Translations under genes and position numbers: made by a program
The notes under the pieces: model-generated
The model's database searches: none
What the model saw: the letters and a program-made list of their open reading frames with translations, nothing else
Told to the model about the DNA's origin: nothing
From: UBA1351 sp964627665
GTDB lineage: Bacteria > Bacillota > Clostridia > Lachnospirales > Vallitaleaceae
Direction of reading: 5' to 3'
Length of the DNA stretch: 64,000 nucleotides
NCBI GenBank assembly: GCA_964627665.1
Contig: CAZVKG010000008.1
Span: forward strand, 1-64,000
In this document: positions 36,254 to 45,254 of the stretch, in pieces
Layout of the letters: each line of letters begins with the position of its first letter
Position numbering within the stretch: position 1 is the stretch's first letter

Positions 36254-36666
36254 TAGATCATCACCACCTCAACATTGACTCTGTCTAGTGCAATATTCAA
36301 ATTGTACTGAGTGGAGTCATTAATAAATTTGAAAGCCACTTTGATTGAGATTTTGTCATCCTCAAAAGTGAGTTGTGTTACAATCGTTTCACTGTCAATC
36401 TCTTCACGTCTTGAAAGTTTCGTTTTGATTCGTTGGTCAATTTCTAGCTTGATAAGGTCATCCTCCTGCACCTGTATGAAGTCAATAAGGGACCATCCCC
36501 AATCTTGATCATAAAAGAGCTCTCCTTCCTGAGACATAGCTTCAAGCCTTATATCTTGAATGAGACACTCCGTATTTGAAGCGATTGGCGCCTCGCCACT
36601 TGCAGCCGCCGTGAGTTGCCAATTCTCATCAAGTTTTATATCTGCGTCAAATAATCCTGCCATCAT
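36253..36666 (-). CDS. Baseplate wedge protein, gp25/XkdS-like (DUF2634)
   Basis: A protein of about 137 aa. The pattern MAGLFDADIKLDENWQL, then DWGWSLIDFIQVQ and IDQRIKTKLSRREEI matches the gp25/XkdS group. ATG 36666 overlaps the TGA of the preceding gene, and a second ATG at 36663 is equally possible; AAGGTG lies just upstream. The open frame to 36723 is not needed. Confidence 0.75.
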   Translation of the reverse strand: MMAGLFDADIKLDENWQLTAAASGEAPIASNTECLIQDIRLEAMSQEGELFYDQDWGWSLIDFIQVQEDDLIKLEIDQRIKTKLSRREEIDSETIVTQLTFEDDKISIKVAFKFINDSTQYNLNIALDRVNVEVVMI

Positions 36667-36947
36667 ATCACCTTCCCGACAATGTGAATGTTTAGTTGTC
36701 CATAAAGAAGAACCACCGTACAAATATCTCCATATTCAAGAGCCACTGTTGATTTTACTTTTGGAATTTCAGGGAATCTTGTGTCAATTTCCTTGTTTTC
36801 GTCAAGTATTTTGAGATTATACACATAATACCCTGTAGCATCCTGAACCTTTGTGACCTTTGAATAAACTACTGAAGGAAGCTTAATGTGCTGATATTTT
36901 GTTTCGATCAGTTTGTTAGCACCCTTAATGATCATTTGTTCGAGCAT
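36663..36947 (-). CDS. Small baseplate protein, XkdR-like
   Basis: A 94-aa protein, mostly beta, with ALEYGDICTVVLLYG near the end, an OB-fold-like pattern. Position between the XkdQ-like hub and the XkdS-like wedge matches XkdR (DUF2577) in PBSX-type tails. The assignment rests on order rather than on a strong motif. Confidence 0.55.
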   Translation of the reverse strand: MLEQMIIKGANKLIETKYQHIKLPSVVYSKVTKVQDATGYYVYNLKILDENKEIDTRFPEIPKVKSTVALEYGDICTVVLLYGQLNIHIVGKVI

Positions 36948-36959
36948 GAATCTCCCTCC

Positions 36960-37715
36960 TTAAAAATAGATAGCTGTTCTAATGAATCCTGCATTATTTG
37001 TTGTAAACACAACCTTTTTCGTTTCAAAAGTTCCTGAGATTTTAGGGTGTCTCAGAATAATTTTTTGTGAATGTTTTATAAACGGCATTGAAACTGTCTC
37101 TAATTCCCAAACACCACCAGACCTCTCAAGAGATATGATATTCACACCATACTCAAACTCATAGATTTTCTTTTGTTCCGGCTTCTCTCCCCAGTAGAAC
37201 ACACCACCTGAGAAGTAAAACTGCTCTTTGACTTTCCAAAGGTTGTGAATCTCCTCAATGACTGATATGACGTTTTTTTTGAACACGGGGACAACTTTTT
37301 TCTTTTGGAACACCTTTGAAGATATCTTTATGTCTGTGATTCCTGCTTTGTTCAGACAGAATATCAAGATTTCTTGAGGCGTTGCATCAAGGAAAGTATT
37401 GGTGATATACGTCTCCTCAAGAAGTATCATGTCATCCTTAAGAACAATCTCATTTGAGTAACTGCCTTCGCTCATTGGATTGACAACATATCCTTCAAAT
37501 ACCTCGTCAAATACTCCATCATATCCAAGTTCAATCAAACCCTTGTCTTTCTTACCCAGCGTGATCTTCTCATTAAACTGCTGAGTAAACTTTATCTTTG
37601 CCCAATCAAAATATGAATCTTTTGAGGAATAGGCTTCAATCTCAATACCTTTTTGAAAGCCATAGTTTCCAACATTTACACTAATTTCAGGATAAAATAA
37701 CTCGTTTGTTTCCAT
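36960..37715 (-). CDS. Baseplate hub protein, XkdQ/late control D-like
   Basis: A 251-aa protein with segments DWAKIKFTQQFNEKI and GLIELGYDGVFDEVFEGYV typical of phage late control D/XkdQ hub proteins. It likely sits under the tail tube. The flanking genes (XkdP-like and XkdR-like) support this. Confidence 0.65.
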   Translation of the reverse strand: METNELFYPEISVNVGNYGFQKGIEIEAYSSKDSYFDWAKIKFTQQFNEKITLGKKDKGLIELGYDGVFDEVFEGYVVNPMSEGSYSNEIVLKDDMILLEETYITNTFLDATPQEILIFCLNKAGITDIKISSKVFQKKKVVPVFKKNVISVIEEIHNLWKVKEQFYFSGGVFYWGEKPEQKKIYEFEYGVNIISLERSGGVWELETVSMPFIKHSQKIILRHPKISGTFETKKVVFTTNNAGFIRTAIYF

Positions 37716-37728
37716 TGTCTCACCTCGC

Positions 37729-38337
37729 TTAGTAGGGCATTTGTTTCAGTTTTCCTCTATATAGTTGTGCTCCAATACTATCGGTTGCAGGTGATTTATT
37801 GGTTTTATCTTTTATTTTTGGTGCCGATCCACGATCTGAATTAAGATAACTTTTATATTCATCTGTCAACGTTGATGATACTGTTGGTTTTTTTGCAGTT
37901 TCAATCGTTTCTTTTGTTTTATTGGTTGCCGTTATCGTAATAGGAATATATTCCCAAAACTCAATCATTACTGTGAGTTCATCTTTCTTGCTTTGCTCTT
38001 TAGTTGTCAGATTCTTAAAAAGAACTTTAGAGATGCCTCTTGCAGCTGTATGCTCATTGACTATCTCATAAACTATCGGTTTTGACTGGCCTTGCTTCTT
38101 GAAAATATTTTGAATTTGTTCAAGCTTCTGACGCTTTGTCAAGAGTGGCCCTTCATGCAAAATTAATTCAACGTTGACTTTTGAATCTTCGTATCCAATC
38201 GCTTGCTTTGATTTTGAACTTCTACCTTCAATCTCCTGTTCTTCAATAAGAGCATCACCTTTAATTTCAATGCTTTTAAAAAGTCCGGGGAGAATGACAC
38301 CTCCAATTTTTATTGTACTTTCATCAAAGTAAATCAA
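37729..38337 (-). CDS. Baseplate/tail protein, XkdP-like without a LysM domain
   Basis: A 202-aa protein directly after the tape measure. The N-terminus has FKSIEIKGDALIEEQEIEG and KVNVELILHEG; the C-terminal third is Lys/Thr/Ser-rich. In PBSX-type tails the gene here (xkdP) usually carries LysM, which I do not see. The role in hub assembly is inferred from order. Confidence 0.55.
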   Translation of the reverse strand: MIYFDESTIKIGGVILPGLFKSIEIKGDALIEEQEIEGRSSKSKQAIGYEDSKVNVELILHEGPLLTKRQKLEQIQNIFKKQGQSKPIVYEIVNEHTAARGISKVLFKNLTTKEQSKKDELTVMIEFWEYIPITITATNKTKETIETAKKPTVSSTLTDEYKSYLNSDRGSAPKIKDKTNKSPATDSIGAQLYRGKLKQMPY

Positions 38338-38349
38338 TTTTCTCCCCCC

Positions 38350-40773
38350 TTATGCAAAATCAGGCTCAGTATCATTGCCATTAGCATTATTATAATCTTC
38401 AATTTCTTTCACTAATTTAAAGAGCATTGGAAGCTCTTTGAGTTTACTGAAATCTACGTTTATCACGAGGTTTTGAATTACTGTTCCATTGTTTTTTTCT
38501 TTTGTACTCTGTGAACTTTCCGTTCTTTCCCTGTTGATTTCCCGTAGATTGACTTTCTTGATTTCACTCTTAGAAATAATTCCTGAACGTTCTGATACTA
38601 TGTTATCCTCTTTAGGATTAGCAGCTAAATTCACATCTGAGAATGCATCCTCTGTTACCTCTGCCGGAAGATTTTGCGTCTGAACCATACCTGAAGTAAT
38701 GGTTTCAAAAACTCTTTTTCCTGATAATGTAAGTGTTGAAAGTGGACCTTCTTTAGCATCTGAGAAAGGAAGGAGTTTTCTGATTTTCGAAAGGCCACCT
38801 TTGACCGCATCAATTGGAGCTGATACAGCACTTTTTATTCCTTCCGTGAAGGTATTCATTATTTTTGAACCTGACTCTTTAAACCATTTCAAGCTTCCTG
38901 ATATAAAGTCTTTTATTGTTTGAATACCATTTTTAAATGCCCCTGTGATGCCTGCCCAAAGGTTTCTAAAGAATTCTGAAATCGAATCCCAATTATTAAT
39001 GATCAGCATTGGAATTCCTATGAATGGCATAAATGCTGCAATGGCAACTTGTAACCATGTCGGCATTCCTGCAAACAGGTTTTTCACCCAATCAAATCCG
39101 GCTTTAACGCCATTCACAAATCCATTCCAAGCATTTGAAAGCCAAGCAGTCACCGAGTCCCAATTTTGCCATAATAGAATAATAGCAGCTACAAGAGCAA
39201 CAATTCCAATAACTATCCATGTAACAGGATTCGCAAGTAAAGCAGCTGTGAACGACCATACGGATGCAATCAAGCCCGGAAGCGCTGTAACACCTGTGAT
39301 GATAGCCTGTTTCGCCATACCTGCCATGCCAATGACAAAACTCTTGGCTGAAGCAACACCCTTTAGGACGCCACTGCCAAATACTTTTAATCCATCACCG
39401 GCATACATAGATACAATTCTTAAAGTATCAAATCCACCTTTAAGCAATTTTATGCCTCTAAACAATCCACTCGTTAGCGTAATTGTTTTTGATATAATGA
39501 GCCCAACACCACCACCAACGGTAACAAAAGCGCCCATTGCTGTTAATATAACACCTATTGTTAATAGCGTTAATGTAATCCCTCTGACAAGTCCTTCGTT
39601 CTGGTCAACCCATTCACTGACTTTATCAACCACTTCACTACCTTTATCAATAAATTCGTTAACCGTTGGCAAAAGCAACGTTCCTATTTTCTCTTTGACA
39701 TTTCCGATTTTTTGACCTAAGACATCATATTGTTCACCTTCTGTCTGATTAATCGCATCTGCCATTTCTTTTGCCACGCCAACTCCATTACCCATTTCAT
39801 CGTAAAGCGTTGTAATGTTACCTTGCAAATCTCCTGTTTTATTATATAAAAGGTCAATCATGGCAACAGCCTCATCTGTTCCAAAGGCTTTTTGTAATTC
39901 CATTTTTTCAGCTGCATCCATTGTATCTCCGAATTTTCCTCGAAGCTGTTCAAGTATTTCCGGCATAGACAAGAGCTGATCGTTTGCATCGGTAAAGCTG
40001 AGCTCAAGGTCTTCTCCTGCCTTAGCAGCTGTTTTTAAAAACGCTCTATACTTGGTTCCGGCTTCACTCCCTGACATGGTCGCTTGAAGCATTCCTAGAA
40101 TTGACAATTGTTCTTCAAACGGAACGTTCGCCGAGGTTGCTGAAGCACCCAATGATTGGATTGAAGCAGCCATTTGGGATCCGTCTGTTTTAAACTGCTG
40201 AACTGATTTTGCAATCCCAGCCGAAAACATCTCTCCAAACTCCAAGTCGCTCATATCTTTATAGTAATCCTTATATATACCATATCCAGTAGCAAAGAGA
40301 TCGGTCATTTCACCAATACTTGACTTTGTACCTTTTGCTGTAATCCCTGCAAGCTCTGTAAAATCTGCAACGGCTTCATCCGTCAAAGATGAGATTCCTG
40401 ATTTTATGTCATAGGCTGCTGTAATAAAATCAGCTTTTGTTGTTCCTGCCCATGTATCCGAAAAGTCTTTTGCCGCATCCTCTAACGCTTCAAGGTCTTC
40501 AATTCCAACAGATGATAACTCACCAAGTGCCCTTCGTGTTTCAAATGTCGCTTCAACCGGAGATAGAACAGCATCTGTAATTGTCGCCCCAACTGCTGTC
40601 ATTCCAAGACCAGTTTTGGTCATGTTTCCAAATGTTTTATCAAGTTGTTGTATTTTATCAACCGAACCGTCCACCGAAGTATTGACTCTCGCCATTGGCC
40701 CAGTAAGATTATCTATCATGTTTACAATAACACTTAATTTAAAAATCGAATCTAAGCCCATACTATTTTTCAC
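38350..40773 (-). CDS. Tail tape measure protein
   Basis: An 807-aa protein that sets tail length. The N-terminal half is helical with the TP901-like region (DAAKDFSDTWAGTTKADF, TKGTKSSIGEMTDLFATGYG). Hydrophobic segments lie near residues 395-425 and 495-535. The C-terminal part ends in helices with FKLVKEIEDY. It is short for a tape measure, which implies a short contractile tail. The frame has no break. Confidence 0.9.
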   Translation of the reverse strand: MKNSMGLDSIFKLSVIVNMIDNLTGPMARVNTSVDGSVDKIQQLDKTFGNMTKTGLGMTAVGATITDAVLSPVEATFETRRALGELSSVGIEDLEALEDAAKDFSDTWAGTTKADFITAAYDIKSGISSLTDEAVADFTELAGITAKGTKSSIGEMTDLFATGYGIYKDYYKDMSDLEFGEMFSAGIAKSVQQFKTDGSQMAASIQSLGASATSANVPFEEQLSILGMLQATMSGSEAGTKYRAFLKTAAKAGEDLELSFTDANDQLLSMPEILEQLRGKFGDTMDAAEKMELQKAFGTDEAVAMIDLLYNKTGDLQGNITTLYDEMGNGVGVAKEMADAINQTEGEQYDVLGQKIGNVKEKIGTLLLPTVNEFIDKGSEVVDKVSEWVDQNEGLVRGITLTLLTIGVILTAMGAFVTVGGGVGLIISKTITLTSGLFRGIKLLKGGFDTLRIVSMYAGDGLKVFGSGVLKGVASAKSFVIGMAGMAKQAIITGVTALPGLIASVWSFTAALLANPVTWIVIGIVALVAAIILLWQNWDSVTAWLSNAWNGFVNGVKAGFDWVKNLFAGMPTWLQVAIAAFMPFIGIPMLIINNWDSISEFFRNLWAGITGAFKNGIQTIKDFISGSLKWFKESGSKIMNTFTEGIKSAVSAPIDAVKGGLSKIRKLLPFSDAKEGPLSTLTLSGKRVFETITSGMVQTQNLPAEVTEDAFSDVNLAANPKEDNIVSERSGIISKSEIKKVNLREINRERTESSQSTKEKNNGTVIQNLVINVDFSKLKELPMLFKLVKEIEDYNNANGNDTEPDFA

Positions 40774-40797
40774 CCCCTGTTAAAAATCTTATTTTTA

Positions 40798-40806
40798 TGA
40801 TATATT
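40798..40806 (+). promoter_or_regulatory. Extended -10 promoter of the plus-strand 80-aa gene
   Basis: TGATATATT is an extended -10 element 23 bp before the ATG at 40829; the -35 region is weak. AGGAGG follows at 40815-40820. Confidence 0.45.
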
Positions 40807-40828
40807 TAAAGAAAAGGAGGTCTTTATT

Positions 40829-41071
40829 ATGTTATCAGGTCTATGGTTTGCACTTGGAATCCTCATTTTCGCTTTATGTGCCGGAGCTGTAATATCCTTC
40901 GTTATATTTGTACCATTATTCATTTATATCATTCCTTATTATTGGTGGATCGCTTGTCAACATTCAATTGGCAAACACAAAGACAAGGATGGAGAAAAGT
41001 TATTACGCTCGGTAAGAAACGCAACAATTTTATACAAAAGTTGGATTACTAAGAAAGAACCGACCTTTTAA
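40829..41071 (+). CDS. Countertranscribed small membrane protein (moron candidate)
   Basis: An 80-aa protein with two hydrophobic segments (about residues 3-26 and 27-45, with YYWWIACQHSIGKH after them) and a basic C-terminus. It lies on the plus strand inside the minus-strand tail operon, behind AGGAGG with 8-nt spacing, an extended -10, and a terminator hairpin holding its stop codon. This is the layout of a moron, a gene expressed from a resident prophage. Superinfection exclusion or another envelope role is possible; no family is recognised. Confidence 0.7.
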   Translation: MLSGLWFALGILIFALCAGAVISFVIFVPLFIYIIPYYWWIACQHSIGKHKDKDGEKLLRSVRNATILYKSWITKKEPTF

Positions 41072-41090
41072 AAGAGGCCGGTTCTTTTAG
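41054..41090. terminator. Bidirectional terminator between the moron and the tail chaperone
   Basis: AAAGAACCG (41054-41062) pairs with CGGTTCTTT (41079-41087), with further pairing inside. T-runs exist on both strands. On the minus strand it lies at the end of the frameshifted tail gene, so the tape measure gene downstream would need read-through or its own start. Confidence 0.65.
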
Positions 41091-41652
41091 TCTGAAAAGA
41101 CCTCTGAAATCGCTCTTGCCATTATGTTTTGTTCAAGTTCTTGAACATATCTTGCCTGTGCAAGGGCTCCTAAAAATTCATCAATATCCATTTCTCCAAC
41201 GTTTTTCTTTAGAAGATTAGGAGGCAAGTATCTATATATTTCAAGCGAACCTGCTTCAATAAAGTTACTCTTTATCTCCCGGAGCTTTTCTTCTAAAGCA
41301 TTTTTAAATTTACATCTTTTGAAAGTCCTAACATATGCAACAACTTTTCACCAAGCCCTAAACATAAAGCCGGATATTCTTCAAGATCACTTTCAAGCTG
41401 CTTTGATTGTTCCTCAATAATATTATCCATAACAAAGGCTTTGAGTGCCTTTGTAGGGCTTTGCGATGTACTCTTCACATATCGGTCATAGGATGCCGTT
41501 GCAGGCTTTTTAAAATAGTATTCAAGTTCAATCGTTGTCGTGTCATCCGGTTCAATATTTGCATTGACCTGATATAACTTGCCATACTTTTCTTTGTAAC
41601 CTTCAAGCGCATCTTTACCCTTTATTGCTTCTACTTTTTTATTATCGTCCAT
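41087..41652 (-). CDS. Tail assembly chaperone long form via -1 frameshift
   Basis: The first 116 codons of the short chaperone are followed by the slippery heptamer A AAT TTA (41311-41305, minus strand). A -1 shift there opens 72 further codons to TAA at 41089-41087, giving 188 aa. The extension is a helical, coding-like sequence (KNALEEKLREIKSNF near the start, ARAISEVFSD at the end). Lambda G/GT, Mu and PBSX-type phages make two chaperones this way just upstream of the tape measure gene, which is exactly its position. Confidence 0.85.
41293..41652 (-). CDS. Tail assembly chaperone short form (XkdN-like)
   Basis: A 119-aa protein (MDDNKKVEAIKGKDALEG... with the IELEYYFKKPATASYDRYV segment in shorter form) between the tail tube and tape measure genes. 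It resembles small tail chaperones of PBSX-type phages. Its last codons contain the slippery site for the long form. It would coat the tape measure during tail assembly. Confidence 0.8.
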   Translation of the reverse strand: MDDNKKVEAIKGKDALEGYKEKYGKLYQVNANIEPDDTTTIELEYYFKKPATASYDRYVKSTSQSPTKALKAFVMDNIIEEQSKQLESDLEEYPALCLGLGEKLLHMLGLSKDVNLKML

Positions 41653-41679
41653 CTTTTTAATCCTCCAACTTAATCAATT

Positions 41680-41699
41680 TTTGTCAGTTATTTTGAAAA
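41680..41699 (+). repeat. Internal copy of the phage end-binding motif
   Basis: The plus strand matches TTTGnCAnTTATTTTGAGAA at 17 of 18 fixed bases. It lies in the 56-bp gap between the tail tube and chaperone genes, 10 kb from the right end. Confidence 0.5.
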
Positions 41700-41708
41700 C
41701 AATTTTGC

Positions 41709-42143
41709 TTAAATAGGTTTCAATCCATCTCTAGTGATTCCATTTACTATGATGAAGTCAACATCGACTTTAATCGACTTATCACCTTGAGCGTTTTTTT
41801 GGCTCGTTTTTGTTAGAATAACTGTGCTTAGTTCATCTGTCTTGGTCTTTTGTGTTTCATTTGCATAGCTTACTATAACCTTAGGAATCACAAGTTTATA
41901 TAAAGCGACATTTCTTCGCTTGCAATATGCAACTAAGTCATCAAAATCATCTTTTAAAAGACTAAGCTTGCCTTCTGATTTATAGTTTCCTGTTCCATAT
42001 CCTCTTGGTCTGTTGCCTTTTCCGTAGACAACTTCTTTTTCAAGCTCATCGTCATATGAAATTTCCTGAACTTCTATATCAAGCCCCGGGAGTTTCACTG
42101 CAACATCAGCCCAGTCATAGCTTTTTCCATTAATTATGGCCAT
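41709..42143 (-). CDS. Tail tube protein (XkdM-like)
   Basis: A 144-aa protein directly after the sheath gene. Pattern MAIINGKSYDWADVAVKLPG, then GTGNYKSEGKLSLLKDDF, and a hydrophobic beta strand VDFIIVNGITRDGL matches core tail tube proteins of contractile tails. It forms the rigid inner tube. Confidence 0.75.
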   Translation of the reverse strand: MAIINGKSYDWADVAVKLPGLDIEVQEISYDDELEKEVVYGKGNRPRGYGTGNYKSEGKLSLLKDDFDDLVAYCKRRNVALYKLVIPKVIVSYANETQKTKTDELSTVILTKTSQKNAQGDKSIKVDVDFIIVNGITRDGLKPI

Positions 42144-42155
42144 TTTTATTCCTCC

Positions 42156-43580
42156 CTATTGCTGTGTTCTAAATGGATTTTCCATTCCAAGATCAATTTC
42201 AATTTCTCTTACGTGACCAATTGGAATAAAACGAATGATCACGCTTAGCTTTTCCGTTGCAAGGATATCTTGATCTTCAGGAACAACAATTCTTGCTGAA
42301 GAGATTTCCTTGTTTCGTGCCATTGTATCAAGTGGTGTCTGAATAAACTTAGCAATCGTTTCCAAACTGCCTTGAACATCTGTCATATCAATATCGCTTT
42401 GTAGTTCTTGGAGAGCTTGCTTTCTTGTCTCTCGCATGATTTTATTCTTTACCCTGATATTTTCTGCATATCTATAATCTGATCCGTCAGGACACATCAT
42501 CCGAGCATTGGTGACATAGCAACCTTCAATTCCTTCATACTTTCTAAAGGTAAGATACTTCGTTTGATCAAGCAAACCGATATAGTCTTCGATTCCCTTT
42601 GGAAGGAGTTCAAGCATTTTATTCTCAGGGATGCTGAAACTTTTCACTTCTCCAATGGACTGCTGCACCTTTGACTTTGAATATAGCCCACATACAATTC
42701 CTGCATTGTTGATATCTTTAATTGTTCCATCCATCCTTGTATAAAGTGATCTTGCTGTTACAATCTGAATATCATAGTTTTGAAGCCCTGTTCTTTCACT
42801 AATAAGATACTGAGCATATTCGTCCAGTGTCTCATCTTGGTTAATATTTCTTGCTTCAAGAATAAAAAAGAGAGGTTTTTTATAAAGTGTTATAAAGTTT
42901 TCAACTTCTGTTGAAACAGCTGCCCATAAAGCTTTGGTTGATTCTCCAACAATATGAACGTATTCAAATGAATAGTTGGTTGTCCTAAGCTTATCAATTG
43001 CTGTTAAAACCTCTTGATTTGTCATTTCAGGTGATTCCGTGACCACTTTATAAACATCATCAATTATATAAGAATCTTCTGGCGTCACTCCGTCTTCAGT
43101 AAATGTAAAGGTTAAACCAGTTGAAGGGATGTTTAGTTCTCCGTTAATTGCAAGAGTTACTTCTTCAGAATATGAATAACCGCCATCAATTGAATATCGA
43201 AGTACCGCCTGATTAAAACCACCTGCACCCGTAAATTTAATAATGATGTCATAAGCATTATTTGGTTGTCCGGTAACCGTTAGACTTCCAAGACCTGTAC
43301 CGGACTTTTCAACGTCACCGATTGTTCCTGCGACTGAAGCTGCAACAGGCAAGCAATATATCATGTTTGCTCCATTTTCAACACTATCCATGCAGGCATC
43401 AGCAAGTGGAGATAGACCGAGTTTTTCCTTAATTTTCTTTGCATCCATACTTCCAGTAATTACAATGGGGACATCTGATACGATTGGAGAGACACCAATC
43501 TTGAAGTGAATGCCTTCACCTTTGATAGTATCTGCGCCAAGACCGCCATCCGTGATGATTGTACTAACGTCTCTTAACAT
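42156..43580 (-). CDS. Contractile tail sheath protein (DUF2586-like)
   Basis: A 474-aa sheath protein whose contraction drives the tube. It begins LRDVSTIITDGGLGAD and has a central region with YVHIVGESTKALWAAV and FFILEARNINQDETLDEYAQ. The C-terminal part shows RKYEGIEGCYVTNARM and ends in SVIIRFIPIGHVREIEIDL, the conserved C-terminal strand of sheath proteins. It establishes the phage as a myovirus. Confidence 0.88.
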   Translation of the reverse strand: MLRDVSTIITDGGLGADTIKGEGIHFKIGVSPIVSDVPIVITGSMDAKKIKEKLGLSPLADACMDSVENGANMIYCLPVAASVAGTIGDVEKSGTGLGSLTVTGQPNNAYDIIIKFTGAGGFNQAVLRYSIDGGYSYSEEVTLAINGELNIPSTGLTFTFTEDGVTPEDSYIIDDVYKVVTESPEMTNQEVLTAIDKLRTTNYSFEYVHIVGESTKALWAAVSTEVENFITLYKKPLFFILEARNINQDETLDEYAQYLISERTGLQNYDIQIVTARSLYTRMDGTIKDINNAGIVCGLYSKSKVQQSIGEVKSFSIPENKMLELLPKGIEDYIGLLDQTKYLTFRKYEGIEGCYVTNARMMCPDGSDYRYAENIRVKNKIMRETRKQALQELQSDIDMTDVQGSLETIAKFIQTPLDTMARNKEISSARIVVPEDQDILATEKLSVIIRFIPIGHVREIEIDLGMENPFRTQQ

Positions 43581-43794
43581 TTTTTGCCACCTTCTTTCCG
43601 CTCATCGGTGCTTTCATGAATTCATCCAATGCTTTTTGATAATCTGCTTCTGAAATCACTTTTCCTGTTCGCCAATTTTCTAAAGCTTTAATACCACTAA
43701 ACACCATATCCGATGTTTTATACTTTTTCTTTAACTCTTCAATACTGATTAACTCAGGAGAAGATGTATCTTTTTTTGTTTTATTCTGTTCCAT
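43564..43794 (-). CDS. Small phage protein before the sheath gene
   Basis: A 76-aa, Lys-rich protein (start ATG 43794 inside the end of the previous gene). It holds ISIEELKKKYKTSDMVFSGI and a basic C-terminus. Position matches small proteins found between tail terminator and sheath in Mu-like phages. Function unknown. Confidence 0.6.
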   Translation of the reverse strand: MEQNKTKKDTSSPELISIEELKKKYKTSDMVFSGIKALENWRTGKVISEADYQKALDEFMKAPMSGKKVAKNVKRR

Positions 43795-44284
43795 TTCCTT
43801 CCTCCTCAAGTGTTTGTTCAATCTCACTCATAGTTGCAAATAGCGAATCTTTATATACGCCACCTTCAAAAGTAACTTTTAACTGAACTGCAATCTTTGC
43901 TTTTAACACGCTATCATTCTGATCCACCCAATCTGCATCCTCTAATTCAAGTGGTGTATAGTTTCCGTCTATCAATATTCCTCTATCCAAAAGACCAACG
44001 AACTCTTCAAAGATTGTTTCACACTTATCCTCACTATATTCACCAATCACCACAATGAAGCTTGTTTTTCTTTCAAGTACCTTTACTCTCTTTCGCTTGT
44101 CGCCCCCTTGGTCTACATATATAGTTTTTGAGCCGCTTCGAGTAAATTTATCTGCTTCAAACATAACTGCTCCAATATGACTTTCACTGGATTTTTCAAG
44201 TTTTTTCAAACTTGTATATACTGTTGACTTGATGCCTGCATCTTTGAGCTTTTGAATCAAATACTCTTTACATTGTCCAATCAT
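43781..44284 (-). CDS. Probable tail terminator (Mu gp37 position)
   Basis: A 167-aa protein with an N-terminal helix (IGQCKEYLIQKLKDAGI), a beta-rich centre and an acidic end. Its place after the gpG-like gene and before the sheath is where Mu-like phages encode the tail terminator. No strong motif is seen. Confidence 0.55.
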   Translation of the reverse strand: MIGQCKEYLIQKLKDAGIKSTVYTSLKKLEKSSESHIGAVMFEADKFTRSGSKTIYVDQGGDKRKRVKVLERKTSFIVVIGEYSEDKCETIFEEFVGLLDRGILIDGNYTPLELEDADWVDQNDSVLKAKIAVQLKVTFEGGVYKDSLFATMSEIEQTLEEEGNGTE

Positions 44285-44287
44285 TGA

Positions 44288-44788
44288 TTAGTCCTCCGAT
44301 ACGATTTCCTCAAGAACGCCTTTAATTTCAAGCATATCTTCTTCTGAAATTCCTAGGAAAGGACGTTGAGGAATATTGACATTGACGGTTACTTGTTTTT
44401 TGCGAATCCATCTGTCACCTATTTTGAATACAAGACCTTTTGATGTCCTTGCTCTGATGGTTATTTTTCGCCCATCTTCTCCAAATTGGTGCGTCGGTCC
44501 ATAAATTTTATTTGTACCTACTGCAAAGCCTGAACCATCAGCCGTTGACTTAATAGAATTTTTTAGATCTGCGCTTTTAGTGAGTGTTGATCCACCTTCA
44601 CGCACAGCTCTTATTGATTTTGTCCAAGGTTTACCATCAGGATCTTTTTGCTGCTTAAATCTTTCCCTTGTTGAAGCCCTAAGCGTTTCTGCCAAAGTAA
44701 GGCTTGCCCCCTTAAATTCGACACGCTCTAAGTCTTTCAACTTTTTCATAAGCCTTCTTACATCTCCATCAAGTCTAATGCTATACAT
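44288..44788 (-). CDS. Phage virion morphogenesis protein, Mu gpG-like
   Basis: A 166-aa protein with the family pattern: an N-terminal helix with LMKKLKDLERVEFKG, STRERFKQQKDPDGKPW, ADLKNSIKS and HQFGEDG, ending with PQRPFLGISEEDMLEI. These proteins act at the head-tail junction. The family match is clear. Confidence 0.85.
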   Translation of the reverse strand: MYSIRLDGDVRRLMKKLKDLERVEFKGASLTLAETLRASTRERFKQQKDPDGKPWTKSIRAVREGGSTLTKSADLKNSIKSTADGSGFAVGTNKIYGPTHQFGEDGRKITIRARTSKGLVFKIGDRWIRKKQVTVNVNIPQRPFLGISEEDMLEIKGVLEEIVSED

Positions 44789-44790
44789 GA

Positions 44791-45240
44791 TTACATTCCT
44801 TTCATTGAGTTTCTTGAAAACAATCTTGGATTCGAATTGACTTGAAATCCTGTAGCCGCCCTTTTCGTATTGTCCGAAGCACCTATGTCAATAACTCCTT
44901 TGGCTACATTTTCTAAAAATCTCACAGCAGCTTTGTATCTATTGAGAAAGTTTTTTTCCTTTTCTCCTTCATCAATTCCGGCTCTTGAAAAAAGATTATA
45001 TACTGCAATGTCCTTGCTAAACTTATTTATAACTTTGGGTGTCGGAGAGACAGGGACCGGATACCTCTTAGCAAGGTATCCATCAATTTCCCCATCTGCA
45101 TCCCCAATTGCTTCTTCTACTAAAGGAACAATTTTTGCTTCACGCTCAAGCTCATCTTCAATGTATTCATCGCCGATGATCATATTAAGTGCATCCGACT
45201 TAATCATTCCTCTGACTTCTTCAATCGTGCAATAACTCAT
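44791..45240 (-). CDS. DUF1320 head-tail connector protein (Mu gp36-like)
   Basis: A 149-aa protein beginning MSYCTIEEVRGMIKSDALN with EEAIGDADGEIDGYLAKRYP, the DUF1320 hallmark, followed by FSKDIAVYNLFSR. It is placed after the capsid gene as in Mu-like phages. Confidence 0.85.
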   Translation of the reverse strand: MSYCTIEEVRGMIKSDALNMIIGDEYIEDELEREAKIVPLVEEAIGDADGEIDGYLAKRYPVPVSPTPKVINKFSKDIAVYNLFSRAGIDEGEKEKNFLNRYKAAVRFLENVAKGVIDIGASDNTKRAATGFQVNSNPRLFSRNSMKGM

Positions 45241-45254
45241 ATTGCCTCATTCCT

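Noticed and set aside
38945..39715. 256-codon plus-strand frame opposite the tape measure gene
   Set aside because: It is antisense to a clear tape measure protein, lacks a ribosome site and follows its codon pattern in mirror frame.
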